Below are positions 26,200-35,526 of a DNA stretch of 64,000 nt, in pieces. The stretch's first letter is position 1; every line of letters starts with the position of its first letter. The notes below the pieces were generated by a model that was not told the origin of the DNA, searched no databases, and saw nothing but the letters and a program-made list of their open reading frames with translations. The position numbers and the translations under genes are program-made. This DNA is from Marinobacter salsuginis (lineage in GTDB: Bacteria; Pseudomonadota; Gammaproteobacteria; Pseudomonadales; Oleiphilaceae). The stretch is from the NCBI RefSeq assembly GCF_009617755.1, contig NZ_BGZH01000001.1, positions 2,232,001-2,296,000 of the forward strand, in the 5' to 3' direction.

Positions 26200-27510
26200 T
26201 CAGAACAACAACTCCGGCAGCCAGGTGGCAATTTCCGGGAAGATCATGATCAGGATGATGCCGATGATTTCCACAATCACGAAGGGAATGATCGACTTGT
26301 AGATATCCTTCATGGTGATCGACGGCGGCACGATGCCCTTGAGATAGAACAGGTTGAAGCCGAAGGGTGGCGTCATGTAGCCGATTTCCATGTTGATCAC
26401 GAACAGGATGCCGAACCAGATCGGATCGAAACCGAGGGATTCCACGATCGGCATGAACACCGGCAGGGTGATCAGCATAATACCCACGGGGTCCAGCACC
26501 ATGGCCAGCAGGAACACAATTACCATCATGGCGATGATGATGCCCCAGGGCCCGCCGGGCACCATGTTCATCAGGCCTTCGATCAGTTCCTGGGCGCCCA
26601 TGCTCTGGTAGGCTGCGCTGAAGGCATGGGCGGCAAACAGGATCCACATGATCATGCCGGTGAGCTTGAAGGTGCGGATAGCCGCCTCCTTCAGGATGCT
26701 CCACTTGAACTGTTTGTAGACGGCCGCTGAGATGAGCGCGCCCAGAACGCCCATGGCAGCGGCTTCGGTCGGGGTGGTGATACCGCCGATAATCGAGCCC
26801 AGAACCATGACGACAACGCCGATAGGTAGCAGCACGGCTCGCAGAGCCCGCAATTTCTCTGGCCAGGTGCCTCGCTCTTCCTTGGGCAGCGCCGGCGCCA
26901 GGTCCGGCTGCAGGTGGCAACGCACAAGGATGTAGATGGCGGTCAGCACCATCAGCAGAATGCCCGGCATAATGCCGGCAGCAAACATCTGGCCGACGGA
27001 AACGCCGGTGATCAGCGCGTACAGGATCATCAGGATACTGGGCGGAATCAATATGCCCCAGCCACCGCCGGTATTGATCACGCCCAGGGCCATGTTTTTG
27101 TCATAGCCCCGTTCCAGCATCGACGGCAGGGCGATGGTGCCCATGGCCACCACTGCAGCACCGCTGATGCCCACCATGGCAGCAAACACCGCACAGATCC
27201 CAAGAGTGCCCAGAGCCAATCCGCCTCTAAGGCCACCGCACCAGAGATGCATCATCCGGTAAAGATCCCGGGCGACACCGGTACGCTCCAGAATCATGGC
27301 CATGAAGACGAACAGAGGGATGGCAACCAGGGTGAAGCTTTCCATGGTGCCCCAGATCTGCGAGGCCACCATATAGAAAGAGTCGAAGCCCCAGGTGAAA
27401 TACAAGAACACCACCGATACGCCACCGAGAACAAATGCCAGCGGCAGGCCTAGCAGCAGGAAAAACAGCAGCGAACCGAAAAACAGGAGAGTCAGGGCTT
27501 CAATGCTCAC
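26200..27510 (-). CDS. dctM: TRAP transporter large permease (DctM)
   Basis: Large membrane subunit of a tripartite ATP-independent periplasmic importer, 436 aa, about 12 helices. Family segments include IPLFVFMAMILERTGVA and GGWGILIPPSILMILYA. With DctQ it imports an organic acid using a Na+ gradient. Its start overlaps the dctQ stop by 4 bases. Confidence 0.94.
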   Translation of the reverse strand: MSIEALTLLFFGSLLFFLLLGLPLAFVLGGVSVVFLYFTWGFDSFYMVASQIWGTMESFTLVAIPLFVFMAMILERTGVARDLYRMMHLWCGGLRGGLALGTLGICAVFAAMVGISGAAVVAMGTIALPSMLERGYDKNMALGVINTGGGWGILIPPSILMILYALITGVSVGQMFAAGIMPGILLMVLTAIYILVRCHLQPDLAPALPKEERGTWPEKLRALRAVLLPIGVVVMVLGSIIGGITTPTEAAAMGVLGALISAAVYKQFKWSILKEAAIRTFKLTGMIMWILFAAHAFSAAYQSMGAQELIEGLMNMVPGGPWGIIIAMMVIVFLLAMVLDPVGIMLITLPVFMPIVESLGFDPIWFGILFVINMEIGYMTPPFGFNLFYLKGIVPPSITMKDIYKSIIPFVIVEIIGIILIMIFPEIATWLPELLF

Positions 27511-28055
27511 AGCTGATCTCCTTCAGACTCGGCTTCTTCGGGCGTGTAGTAATCCAGGTTAAAGGCCACGGCGATGTCTTCAAGCAGTTTGACCAGTCCC
27601 TGCAGAACCAGCAGAGCGGTGCCGACGGGAATGGCCAGCTTCACCGGCCAGATGGGGGGATTCCACGCCGAATAGGAGGTTTCCCAGCTGGACATGGATT
27701 CCTGCGCCATGTCGATCCCGAACCACAGCAGGGCAAGCGTGAAAATGAAAAAGACCAGGGAGGTAACGATGTCCAGGGCCGCGCGCTTGCGGGGCTTCAG
27801 GTGCGAATGCAACAGATCCACATTTACGTGGCCCCGATGGGCCATGATGTAGCCGCCAGACATCACCGCGTAGATGCCGAAAAGCATCTGGGTCAGCTCG
27901 TTGGTCCAGACCGTGGGGGAGTTGAGCAGATAACGGAAGCCAACTTCCAGAAGCAGGAACACGAACATCGCGAAAATGAGGAGGGCCACCCACCGGCCGA
28001 TAAAATCATTGAGACGGGTAACCCCCCTCATGAATGCGGCGATCATCACACTCAC
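27507..28055 (-). CDS. dctQ: TRAP transporter small permease (DctQ)
   Basis: Small TRAP membrane subunit, 182 aa, with four helices and the family signature in WTNELTQMLFGIYAV; it scaffolds DctM and docks the loaded DctP. The length is at the long end, as in systems with TakP-like binding proteins. It is separated from dctP by a terminator-like hairpin and overlaps dctM by 4 bases. Confidence 0.92.
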   Translation of the reverse strand: MSVMIAAFMRGVTRLNDFIGRWVALLIFAMFVFLLLEVGFRYLLNSPTVWTNELTQMLFGIYAVMSGGYIMAHRGHVNVDLLHSHLKPRKRAALDIVTSLVFFIFTLALLWFGIDMAQESMSSWETSYSAWNPPIWPVKLAIPVGTALLVLQGLVKLLEDIAVAFNLDYYTPEEAESEGDQL

Positions 28056-28090
28056 GGCAATCTCCCACGGGATGCTGGTTTGGTTCGGGG

Positions 28091-28120
28091 AAAGAAAGGC
28101 CGGAGTCGAAGACCCCGGCC
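28091..28120 (-). terminator. Terminator-like hairpin between dctP and dctQM
   Basis: On the minus strand GGCCGGGGTC and GACTCCGGCC (one G-U wobble) flank a 3-base TTC loop and are followed by TTTCTTT. It lies in the 85-base gap after dctP and would let the binding protein be made in excess over the permeases. Confidence 0.75.
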
Positions 28121-28140
28121 CTGGTCAGAACACTGGTCGA

Positions 28141-29187
28141 TCAGAGATAGCCGAGGTCGGCCAGGTAACCTTTCAGCATGTCGAGTGCCTTCTTGGCGTT
28201 CTCGCTGCGCTTGCCTTCCTCATCCCACATGGCCTGGGCGGTGGCGACCAGTTTGTCCTGGACTTCGTCCGGCAGAACATTCAGTTGCACACCCTGCTCT
28301 TCGATAGCCTTGGCCAGGGTGATGCGCTCTTTGTACTGGTATTCGTTGGTGCGGATCCAGAACTGTTCGTTGAGGGCGTCCTTGACGATCTTCTGCATGT
28401 CTTCCGGCAGCTTGTCCAGAGCCTTCTGGCTGACGATGATCACGTCGGTGCCGGCAATGTTCAGGGCAGGCTGAACGTGGTGTTTGGCCACTTCATACAG
28501 GCCCATGCTATAGGCGCCCTGGGCCGCACCCCAGTGGGCACCGTCGACAATGCCGGAATCCAGTGCCGAGTAGAGTTCACTGCCGGGAATGTAGGATGCC
28601 GCGGCGCCAGCCTCGGTCAGGAAGGTTTGCAGGGCGCCGGAGGAGCGGATCTTCAGGCTGTTGAAGTCTTCCACGCTTTCAATGGGTTCCTTGACCACCA
28701 TTTCGGTCGGGTAGACCTTGTCGGTCGCCCAGTAAACGCCGTGCTCTGCGGCTTCGTCACGGAGCATCTGCTCGAACCCCAGGTTCTGGTGGAAATAGGC
28801 GGCTTCCCAGACATTACGGAACGCGAACGGCAGACCGGAGGCAATGCCCGCGAGTGAGACCTTGTCCTGGGCATAGGCCGGGGAAATGGTGCCCATTTCC
28901 AGGATGCCACGACTCACCGCGTTGAAGGTGTCCGTGGCCTTGAACAGTGCGCCGGCCTCGTAAAGTTGCAGTTTCAGGCGGCCATCGGTGCGCTCTTCGA
29001 GCACTCGTTTGATGCGGCCAAGGCTGTCAGTGTAGGAGCTGCTGGATCCGGGCCAGTGGGACTGAACCTTCCAGGTGAAGGTGTCCTGGGCCGCAGCGGG
29101 TGCTGCCGAGAGCGCGGCGGTAATACCGAGGGTAAAGGCTGACGCATACACCGTCAGAGTCTTGCGAGCAGTAGCAAAGAGTTTCAT
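28141..29187 (-). CDS. dctP: TRAP transporter substrate-binding protein (DctP)
   Basis: Periplasmic binding protein, 348 aa, with a signal peptide ending AAPAAAQD. The Arg that usually pairs with a substrate carboxylate is probably in LKIRSSGALQ (about 163-172). Segments such as SALDSGIVDGAHWGAAQGAY resemble the TakP-like branch that binds 2-oxo acids and other carboxylates. The ATG is preceded by GAGG at good spacing. Substrate identity is inferred only to the level of an organic acid. Confidence 0.92.
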   Translation of the reverse strand: MKLFATARKTLTVYASAFTLGITAALSAAPAAAQDTFTWKVQSHWPGSSSSYTDSLGRIKRVLEERTDGRLKLQLYEAGALFKATDTFNAVSRGILEMGTISPAYAQDKVSLAGIASGLPFAFRNVWEAAYFHQNLGFEQMLRDEAAEHGVYWATDKVYPTEMVVKEPIESVEDFNSLKIRSSGALQTFLTEAGAAASYIPGSELYSALDSGIVDGAHWGAAQGAYSMGLYEVAKHHVQPALNIAGTDVIIVSQKALDKLPEDMQKIVKDALNEQFWIRTNEYQYKERITLAKAIEEQGVQLNVLPDEVQDKLVATAQAMWDEEGKRSENAKKALDMLKGYLADLGYL

Positions 29188-29617
29188 GAGCTTGCCTCGT
29201 TGATTGTTGTAGTGGCTTTGCCTTGTTTCACTGTGCAGAACTCACAACTGCAGGGTGAATTGTATTCTCTGAATCTATCACATCATTCGGGCTTTGCAAT
29301 AGGATGTTTGTCGTTCCGATTTGCAGCTGCGCGTGGTCGAAGAGTAGCTCAAAAGAACCGTTTTCACCGTCGCGGACCTGCGACATCAGCGCCTGACGCC
29401 TGATCATGGAAGGCTGTAAGCGGCTTTGATAGCCAAAAAGTTCCGCCCGCTACTCGTTGCACTTTTCATTTTTCGTCGATCTTTCTCTATTGTGTTTTGC
29501 TAGATGAAACAACCTTTCAAATATATTGACTCAAAACCGTAAGGCGTGACAAATTACAAAAACAACAGAACTACAAAGACAACATTAGCCGCCTGGCCCA
29601 TCTGGAATGAATGTCTG
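29188..29617. other. AT-rich divergent intergenic region with a candidate promoter
   Basis: 430 bases between dctP (leftward) and the thioesterase gene (rightward). A candidate rightward promoter has TTGACT at 29526-29531, a 17-base spacer and a weak -10 (ACAAAT, 29549-29554). I see no gene, repeat or known operator in the rest. Confidence 0.45.
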
Positions 29618-30058
29618 ATGAATGAGGAAAGCCGCCACATTACCCACGGGCAGGATCTGCCCGGTTTTCACAGTCTGCTTGGCTACCGTCAGGCGTCCTG
29701 GGAGGAAAATGAAGCGGTCATCGAGCTTGAGCTTCGGCCCGTGCATCTGAATCTTGGCGGCGTTATCCATGGTGGTGTGCTGACGTCGCTGTTGGACATA
29801 GCCATGGCACAGGCCGGAACCTACTGTCCCTTTCCTGGCCGGATGCGCAAGGCAGTCACCCTGTCGCTTACCACCACGTTTACCGGCCAGTGTTCCGAGG
29901 GAGTGATTCGGGTAACCGGCAGAAAACGCGCCGGGGGGCGCCGGATCTTCAACAGCACCGGCGAAGTGCATGACGACAAAGGCAACCTGCTGGCCATTGG
30001 CGAGGGCACCTTTCGTATCCGCTCTGGCAGCGACAAGCCAGAGGGTGTTCCGATCTAA
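29618..30058 (+). CDS. Hotdog-fold thioesterase (PaaI family)
   Basis: About 146 aa, a 4HBT/PaaI-type acyl-CoA thioesterase. The core motif [20 protein letters not shown] carries the GG.HGG..... D pattern of the family. The start is uncertain: the ATG at 29618 gives the usual length, while the frame runs from a GTG at 29546. It precedes the ACAD11-type dehydrogenase gene by 57 bases and could release CoA from dead-end intermediates of that pathway. Confidence 0.82.
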   Translation: MNEESRHITHGQDLPGFHSLLGYRQASWEENEAVIELELRPVHLNLGGVIHGGVLTSLLDIAMAQAGTYCPFPGRMRKAVTLSLTTTFTGQCSEGVIRVTGRKRAGGRRIFNSTGEVHDDKGNLLAIGEGTFRIRSGSDKPEGVPI

Positions 30059-30114
30059 CGGCCGGCCTGGCAGTTCGATGGCCGAAGAACCAATACCAAC
30101 AAGAGGAAGCGGAC

Positions 30115-31317
30115 ATGTTCGATCTGTCTGATAAAGCGAAAGCGCTTCAATCGAAGCTCAGGGCCTTCATGGATGAGCACATCTATCCCAACGAGCACCT
30201 GCATCACGAGCAGATCGCGCAGGCCGAGAACCGCTGGGCTCCGGTTCCGATCATCGAAGAACTGAAAGCGAAAGCAAAGGCCGAGGGCCTCTGGAACCTC
30301 TTTCTTCCCGAGAGCGACTACGGTGCCGGGCTGAGTAATTACGAATACGCACACCTGTGCGAAATCATGGGGCGCTCGGAGATGGCACCGGAAGTGTTCA
30401 ACTGTTCCGCACCCGATACCGGCAACATGGAAACCATTGCCCGCTTTGGCAACGCCGAACAGCAGGAACAGTGGCTCAAGCCGCTGTTGGCCGGGGAAAT
30501 CCGTTCCTGCTTCTCGATGACCGAGCCCGATGTGGCTTCGTCCGATGCTACCAACATCGCCTGTGAAATCCGCCGCGAGGGTGATGAGTATGTGATCAAT
30601 GGCCGGAAGTGGTGGTCCTCCGGCGCCATGACTACGACATCGAAAATTGCCATTGTCATGGGCAAAACCGACCCTACCGCCGAGAAACACAAGCAGCAGT
30701 CGATGATTCTGGTGCCCCTGGATACGCCGGGTGTGAAGATGATCCGACCGCTGACCGTGTTTGGCTACGACCACGCGCCCCATGGCCACGCCGAGATTCA
30801 CTACGACAACGTGCGGGTACCGGCCAGCAATATCCTGCTCGGCGAGGGCCGGGGTTTTGAGATTGCACAGGGCCGGCTCGGGCCGGGCCGGATCCATCAC
30901 TGTATGCGCACCATCGGTGTTGCCGAACGGGCCCTGGAGTTGATGTGTCGGCGTGCCGGCGAGCGAGAGGCCTTCGGCAAGCCGCTGTCGAGTTTCGATT
31001 CCATCCGCAAGGACATCGCCCGCAGCCGCATCGAAATCGAGCAGGCGCGCCTGATGACTCTTAAGGCGGCGCACATGATGGACACCGTGGGCAACAAGGT
31101 GGCGCGCCAGGAGATTGCCATGATCAAGGTGATCGCACCGAGTATGGCGCTGAAGGTACTCGACCGGGCCATCCAGGTTCACGGCGGTGCCGGTGTCAGC
31201 CAGGACACCTTCCTGGCGTCAGCCTGGGCCAAGGTACGGACGCTGCGGCTGGCGGACGGTCCGGATGAGGTGCATTTGGACTCCGTGGCCAAGATGGAAC
31301 TCCGGCAGTACCGCTGA
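30115..31317 (+). CDS. ACAD11-type acyl-CoA dehydrogenase family protein
   Basis: Flavoprotein of the acyl-CoA dehydrogenase fold, 400 aa, first gene of a tight set. It matches the dehydrogenase half of eukaryotic ACAD11 in long stretches I recognise: [56 protein letters not shown] and [11 protein letters not shown]. In the related bacterial levulinate pathway (LvaC) and in ACAD10/11 this domain acts on 4-phospho-acyl-CoA, removing phosphate to give an enoyl-CoA, and is not a simple oxidation. The matching kinase is a separate gene at 32128. A good ribosome site precedes the ATG. Confidence 0.92.
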   Translation: MFDLSDKAKALQSKLRAFMDEHIYPNEHLHHEQIAQAENRWAPVPIIEELKAKAKAEGLWNLFLPESDYGAGLSNYEYAHLCEIMGRSEMAPEVFNCSAPDTGNMETIARFGNAEQQEQWLKPLLAGEIRSCFSMTEPDVASSDATNIACEIRREGDEYVINGRKWWSSGAMTTTSKIAIVMGKTDPTAEKHKQQSMILVPLDTPGVKMIRPLTVFGYDHAPHGHAEIHYDNVRVPASNILLGEGRGFEIAQGRLGPGRIHHCMRTIGVAERALELMCRRAGEREAFGKPLSSFDSIRKDIARSRIEIEQARLMTLKAAHMMDTVGNKVARQEIAMIKVIAPSMALKVLDRAIQVHGGAGVSQDTFLASAWAKVRTLRLADGPDEVHLDSVAKMELRQYR

Positions 31318-31340
31318 TTCACCGGCATGAGGATCGAACC

Positions 31341-32108
31341 ATGACCAATTCGTTGTTTGATATGACCGGCAAGGTCGCTGTCATTACCGGCTCAACCAAG
31401 GGCATTGGCCGCGCTATCGCCGAGGAAATGGCCCGTCTTGGCGCCCGGGTGGTGATTTCCAGCCGCAAGGCGGACGCCTGCGAGCAGGTGGCTGCCGAAC
31501 TGAAAGCGCAGGGCTTCGAAGCCATGGCCGTGCCCTGCCATGTGGGCCGGAAAGACGATTTGCAGAATCTGGTCGACCGGACCAACGAAGCCTGGGGCCC
31601 GATCGACGTGCTGGTGTGCAACGCGGCCACGAACCCCGTTTACGGCACCACGGCGGAGATGACCGATGAGGCCTGGGACAAGATCATGGACACCAACGTG
31701 AAGGGCACCTTCTGGCTCACCAACATGGTCCTGCCCCAGATGGCGGAGAAGGGTGAAGGGGCGGTGGTTCTGCTGTCCAGCATTGCCGGCCTTCGGGGAA
31801 ACACCACCATCGGAACCTACGGGGTGTCGAAAGCCGCCGAGGCGGCCCTGGCCCGCAACCTGGCGGTGGAGTGGGGGCCAAAAGGGATCCGCGTTAACAG
31901 CATCGCCCCGGGCCTGATCAAGACCGACTTCGCCAAGGCCCTCTGGGAAGATCCGGTTCGGGTGAAGCGGGCGGAGGACAAGACCCCGCTGCGCCGGATC
32001 GGTGATCCGGTCGATATCGCCGGCCTGGCCGTGTTCCTGTCCACCAGGGCGAGTGCGTACATCACCGGACAGGTCATCGTTGCCGATGGTGGCGAGACCA
32101 TTTGTTAA
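31341..32108 (+). CDS. SDR family oxidoreductase
   Basis: Short-chain dehydrogenase, 255 aa. Cofactor motif TGSTKGIG, NAA motif (CNAATNP), Ser in LSSIAG and catalytic Tyr/Lys in YGVSKAA are all present. The C-terminus ends TGQVIVADGGETIC. It lies 23 bases after the dehydrogenase gene and 19 bases before the kinase gene. In the comparable levulinate operon an SDR (LvaD) occupies this functional slot, oxidising a 3-hydroxyacyl product; that role here is inferred from context. Confidence 0.93.
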   Translation: MTNSLFDMTGKVAVITGSTKGIGRAIAEEMARLGARVVISSRKADACEQVAAELKAQGFEAMAVPCHVGRKDDLQNLVDRTNEAWGPIDVLVCNAATNPVYGTTAEMTDEAWDKIMDTNVKGTFWLTNMVLPQMAEKGEGAVVLLSSIAGLRGNTTIGTYGVSKAAEAALARNLAVEWGPKGIRVNSIAPGLIKTDFAKALWEDPVRVKRAEDKTPLRRIGDPVDIAGLAVFLSTRASAYITGQVIVADGGETIC

Positions 32109-32127
32109 CGGACTCTATAGAGACGCT

Positions 32128-33186
32128 ATGACAACAGCACCAGAGCTGGTAGACGTTTTACCGGCACACAGGTTTGACGAGGAGCGGCTGCTGGCCTGGC
32201 TTCAGGCAGAACTGCCCGAGGTGGGTGAGCGACTGGACGTTCGGCAGTTCCAGGGTGGACAGTCCAACCCGACGTTCCTGCTGGATACCGATGGCGGGCA
32301 ATACGTCCTGCGCAAGAAGCCGCCCGGGAAAACCCTTCCCTCGGCCCATATGGTGGAGCGCGAATACCGGGTTATGAAGGCCTTGGCAGACCACACCGGG
32401 GTCCCGGTTCCCAGGGTGAGGGTGCTGTGCGAAGACAGCGCCGTTGTCGGGACACCGTTCTATGTCATGGACTTTCTGCAGGGCCGGATCATCAGTCATT
32501 CGGCATTGCCTGACCTGGTCCGGGAGGACCGCCTGCTGGCCCACCGCTCGGCCGTCGATACGCTGGCGACCCTGCACTCGGTGGACGTGAACGCGATCGG
32601 CCTCGGAGATTACGGCCGTCCGGAAGGTTACGTGGCACGACAGGTAGCCCGGTGGAGCAAGCAGTATCTGGCTTCGAAGACGGACGAGCTGCCCGCCATG
32701 GACAAGCTCATGGCCTGGTTGCCGGAGAATATTCCGGCCGCGGACGAAACCGCCATCGCCCACGGCGACTACCGGTTCGGCAACCTCATGCTGGCGCCGG
32801 ACAAGCCCGAGGTGATCGGGATCCTCGATTGGGAGCTGTCGACGCTGGGCCATCCGCTGGCGGATCTGGCCTACTTCTGCCTGCCGTACTATCTGCCCTC
32901 CGATATGGAAGGCATGCGCGGTTTGCAGGGAGAGGATCTGGAGGCATTGGGTATTCCCGATGAACAGACGACGATCGCCCGCTACTGCGCGCAGACCGGG
33001 CGCGACGGTATTGATGACTGGCACGTGTTCCTGGCGTTTTCCCTGTTTCGGCTGGCTGCGATCCTGCAGGGGGTCTACAAGCGGGCGCTGGACGGTAACG
33101 CCGCCAATGCCAACGCGCTGAATGTCGGCAGGCGGGCCAGCCTGTTGGCGGACATCGGCTGGCAGATTGCCAGCGAGCACCAATGA
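32128..33186 (+). CDS. ACAD11-type acyl-CoA kinase (aminoglycoside phosphotransferase fold)
   Basis: 352 aa, APH-fold kinase. It corresponds to the N-terminal kinase half of ACAD10/11 and to bacterial LvaA: FQGGQSNPTFLL, YVLRKKPPGKTLPSAH, TPFYVMDFLQGRI, the catalytic HGDYRFGNLM (Asp as base) and ILDWELSTLGHPLADLA (Mg-binding Asp). Predicted to phosphorylate the 4-hydroxyl of a 4-hydroxyacyl-CoA. The ATG at 32128 gives the family N-terminus; the open frame from 32002 lies in the SDR gene. Despite the fold there is no reason to expect antibiotic resistance. Confidence 0.92.
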   Translation: MTTAPELVDVLPAHRFDEERLLAWLQAELPEVGERLDVRQFQGGQSNPTFLLDTDGGQYVLRKKPPGKTLPSAHMVEREYRVMKALADHTGVPVPRVRVLCEDSAVVGTPFYVMDFLQGRIISHSALPDLVREDRLLAHRSAVDTLATLHSVDVNAIGLGDYGRPEGYVARQVARWSKQYLASKTDELPAMDKLMAWLPENIPAADETAIAHGDYRFGNLMLAPDKPEVIGILDWELSTLGHPLADLAYFCLPYYLPSDMEGMRGLQGEDLEALGIPDEQTTIARYCAQTGRDGIDDWHVFLAFSLFRLAAILQGVYKRALDGNAANANALNVGRRASLLADIGWQIASEHQ

Positions 33187-33240
33187 ATAATAGCTGGCTG
33201 CACCTGTGGCCGACTGACTGAACCCTGGAGAGCAACACGC

Positions 33241-34905
33241 ATGTTCACACGCCATTTCAAGGTCTGGCCCCGAGAACTGCCCAAGACCATGACCCTGCCG
33301 GAAACCAGTGTTTTCAGGAACCTGGAAATATCTGCGCTCCGCTACCCGGACCATAACGCGATCATCTTCTACGATGCGCCCCTTACCTACCGACGTCTTC
33401 TGTCGGAAGTGGAAACCATGGCGGGCTACCTGCAGTCACAGGGCGTCGGGAAGGGGGATCGGGTGCTGCTCTACATGCAGAACTCGCCGCAGTACGTGAT
33501 CGCCTACTACGCCATCCTGAGGGCAGACGCCGTGGTGATTCCGGTCAATCCGATGAACCGTGCCGCCGAGCTCGAGCATTTTATTGCCGACACGGGAGCC
33601 TCAATCTGCCTGGCCGGCCAGGAGCTGGCGGACTTCATCATTCCTCTGTTGCCGGAAACGGATCTGAAGCAGGTTGTGGTGGCCTCCTACAGCAGCTACA
33701 TCAAACCGGATACCGATCTCGATCTTCCGGCGGAAGTTGCGGCCCCGGTCTGGTCCCGGGGTGTACGGGGTGTGGTGACCTGGGAGGCTGCCCTGGCGGC
33801 CGGGTACGAGCCGTCAGCCCACACGGCTGGACCTGCCGATCTGGCCGTCATCCCCTACAGCTCGGGTACGACCGGTGCGCCCAAGGGCTGTATGCATACC
33901 CATCGCTCGGTCATGGCAACGGCGATGCACCGTGCCTTCTGGAACCTGAGCACACCGGATACGGTGCAACTGTCCACGCTCCCGTTCTTTCATGTAACCG
34001 GCATGACCGGCTCAATGAACAGTCCCATTTACAGCGGTTCGACGTCGGTGATCATGACACGCTGGGACCGCACCACGGCGGCCCGGCTGATCGAGCGCTA
34101 CCGGGTCACGGGCTGGACCAACATCGTGACCATGGCGGTGGACTTCCTGTCGAATCCGGACATCGGCCAGTACGACCTCAGCAGCCTGAATACCATCGGC
34201 GGTGGAGGGGCCGCGATGCCGGCGGCGGTGGCGGAAAAACTGAAAACCATGACGGGTCTCGATTATATCGAGGGCTATGGCTTGTCCGAGACCATGGCCG
34301 CCACGCACATTAACCCGGTGAAGCAACCCAAGGCCCAGTGCCTGGGTATCCCTGTTTTCGATGTGGACAGCCGGATCATCGATGTGGATACCCTGGAGGA
34401 AAAGGGCCCCGGTGAAACCGGTGAAATTGTATCGTCTGGCCCGCAGGTCACCATCGGGTACTGGAACCGGCCGGCGGAAACCGAAGCCGCGTTCGTGGAG
34501 ATCGACGGCAAGCGTTTCTTCCGTACCGGGGATCTCGGCTACTACGACGAGGACGGCTATTTCTTCATGGTGGATCGGGTCAAGCGCATGATCAACGCGT
34601 CCGGTTTCAAGGTCTGGCCCTCCGAGGTGGAGGGTCTGATGTACCGGCACCCGGCCATCCACGAAGTCTGCATCATCTCTGCACCAGACCCGAAACGGGG
34701 TGAAACGGTCAAGGCCTGCATTGTCCTGACATCCGAGGCGGAGGGAAAAACCTCGGCAGAAGACATCATCAACTGGTGCCGTGAGCAGATGGCGGCCTAC
34801 AAGATACCGACCATTGTGGAGTTTGTGGAGGCACTGCCGAAATCCCCTACTGGCAAGCTGATGTGGCGGGCCCTGCAGGAAGAGGAATGGAAGCAGAATG
34901 CCTGA
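33241..34905 (+). CDS. Long-chain acyl-CoA synthetase (AMP-forming)
   Basis: 554 aa, activates a carboxylic acid to acyl-AMP and then acyl-CoA. ATP-binding loop YSSGTTGAPKGCMHTH, adenylation motif EGYGLSET, hinge region DRVKRMINASGFKVWP and the catalytic Lys in PKSPTGKLM are intact. It starts at the ATG at 33241 behind GGAGAG. It closes the operon, 54 bases after the kinase gene, and by context supplies the acyl-CoA that the kinase acts on, like LvaE. Confidence 0.94.
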   Translation: MFTRHFKVWPRELPKTMTLPETSVFRNLEISALRYPDHNAIIFYDAPLTYRRLLSEVETMAGYLQSQGVGKGDRVLLYMQNSPQYVIAYYAILRADAVVIPVNPMNRAAELEHFIADTGASICLAGQELADFIIPLLPETDLKQVVVASYSSYIKPDTDLDLPAEVAAPVWSRGVRGVVTWEAALAAGYEPSAHTAGPADLAVIPYSSGTTGAPKGCMHTHRSVMATAMHRAFWNLSTPDTVQLSTLPFFHVTGMTGSMNSPIYSGSTSVIMTRWDRTTAARLIERYRVTGWTNIVTMAVDFLSNPDIGQYDLSSLNTIGGGGAAMPAAVAEKLKTMTGLDYIEGYGLSETMAATHINPVKQPKAQCLGIPVFDVDSRIIDVDTLEEKGPGETGEIVSSGPQVTIGYWNRPAETEAAFVEIDGKRFFRTGDLGYYDEDGYFFMVDRVKRMINASGFKVWPSEVEGLMYRHPAIHEVCIISAPDPKRGETVKACIVLTSEAEGKTSAEDIINWCREQMAAYKIPTIVEFVEALPKSPTGKLMWRALQEEEWKQNA

Positions 34906-34953
34906 ACAGGCGGAGAGTCGAGCCTCGTTCGGGCTCCCGCCGATCCGGGCCCG

Positions 34954-35409
34954 TCAGGCAACATACATCATCAGAGTCTCTGCCACACAGGCAGGCCTGT
35001 CTTCACCCCGGATCTCAATAGTGGTCTTGTAGGTGGCTAGCTGGCGCTGATCATCCACCTGATCAACAGAGAGTAGTTCCACGCGGGTACGAATGTCCGA
35101 GCCGACTTTCACCGCCGATGGGAAGCGCAGCCGGTTCAATCCGTAATTGATGGTGGCGGACGGCCCGATCACTCGTATTGCCTGGGGGTTCAGTTTCGAG
35201 ATGAGCGAGACCGTGAGATACCCATGGGCGATGGGGCTTTTCCAGGGTGATTCGCGCCTGGCCCGCTCAACATCAATGTGAATCCACTGGTGATCACCGG
35301 TCACATCGGCAAAGGCATCGACCATCTCCTGGGTGATGGTGAGCCAGGGGCTGTGGCTCTCCAGTTGCCCCGCCAGACCTGCCAGTTCCGTAAGATGTAT
35401 CTCTTTCAT
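34954..35409 (-). CDS. MaoC family enoyl-CoA hydratase
   Basis: Hotdog-fold (R)-specific hydratase/dehydratase, 151 aa. The hydratase motif is seen in AFADVTGDHQWIHID (catalytic Asp and His), followed by SPIAHGYLTVSLISKL. It would hydrate enoyl-CoA to 3-hydroxyacyl-CoA. It lies downstream of a terminator that ends the two dehydrogenase genes, so it may have its own promoter. Convergent to the synthetase gene. Confidence 0.92.
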   Translation of the reverse strand: MKEIHLTELAGLAGQLESHSPWLTITQEMVDAFADVTGDHQWIHIDVERARRESPWKSPIAHGYLTVSLISKLNPQAIRVIGPSATINYGLNRLRFPSAVKVGSDIRTRVELLSVDQVDDQRQLATYKTTIEIRGEDRPACVAETLMMYVA

Positions 35410-35446
35410 GAGCGCTCCCTGGTGATAACCGTTGTCCGCCTCCGGA

Positions 35447-35476
35447 TTAAAAAAGGGGTGGTCTGGCGACCACCCC
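35447..35476 (-). terminator. Intrinsic terminator after the paired acyl-CoA dehydrogenase genes
   Basis: On the minus strand a perfect 9-bp stem GGGGTGGTC / GACCACCCC with a 4-base loop is followed by a T-run. It separates the dehydrogenase pair from the downstream MaoC gene. Confidence 0.85.
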
Positions 35477-35526
35477 TCAAAAAGGCCTCAAAATGACAAG
35501 GCCCCAGGCTCACTGATGAGGGGATT

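Noticed and set aside
32128..33186. Aminoglycoside resistance kinase
   Set aside because: The fold is shared, but the sequence follows the ACAD11/LvaA group and the gene lies in an acyl-CoA operon.
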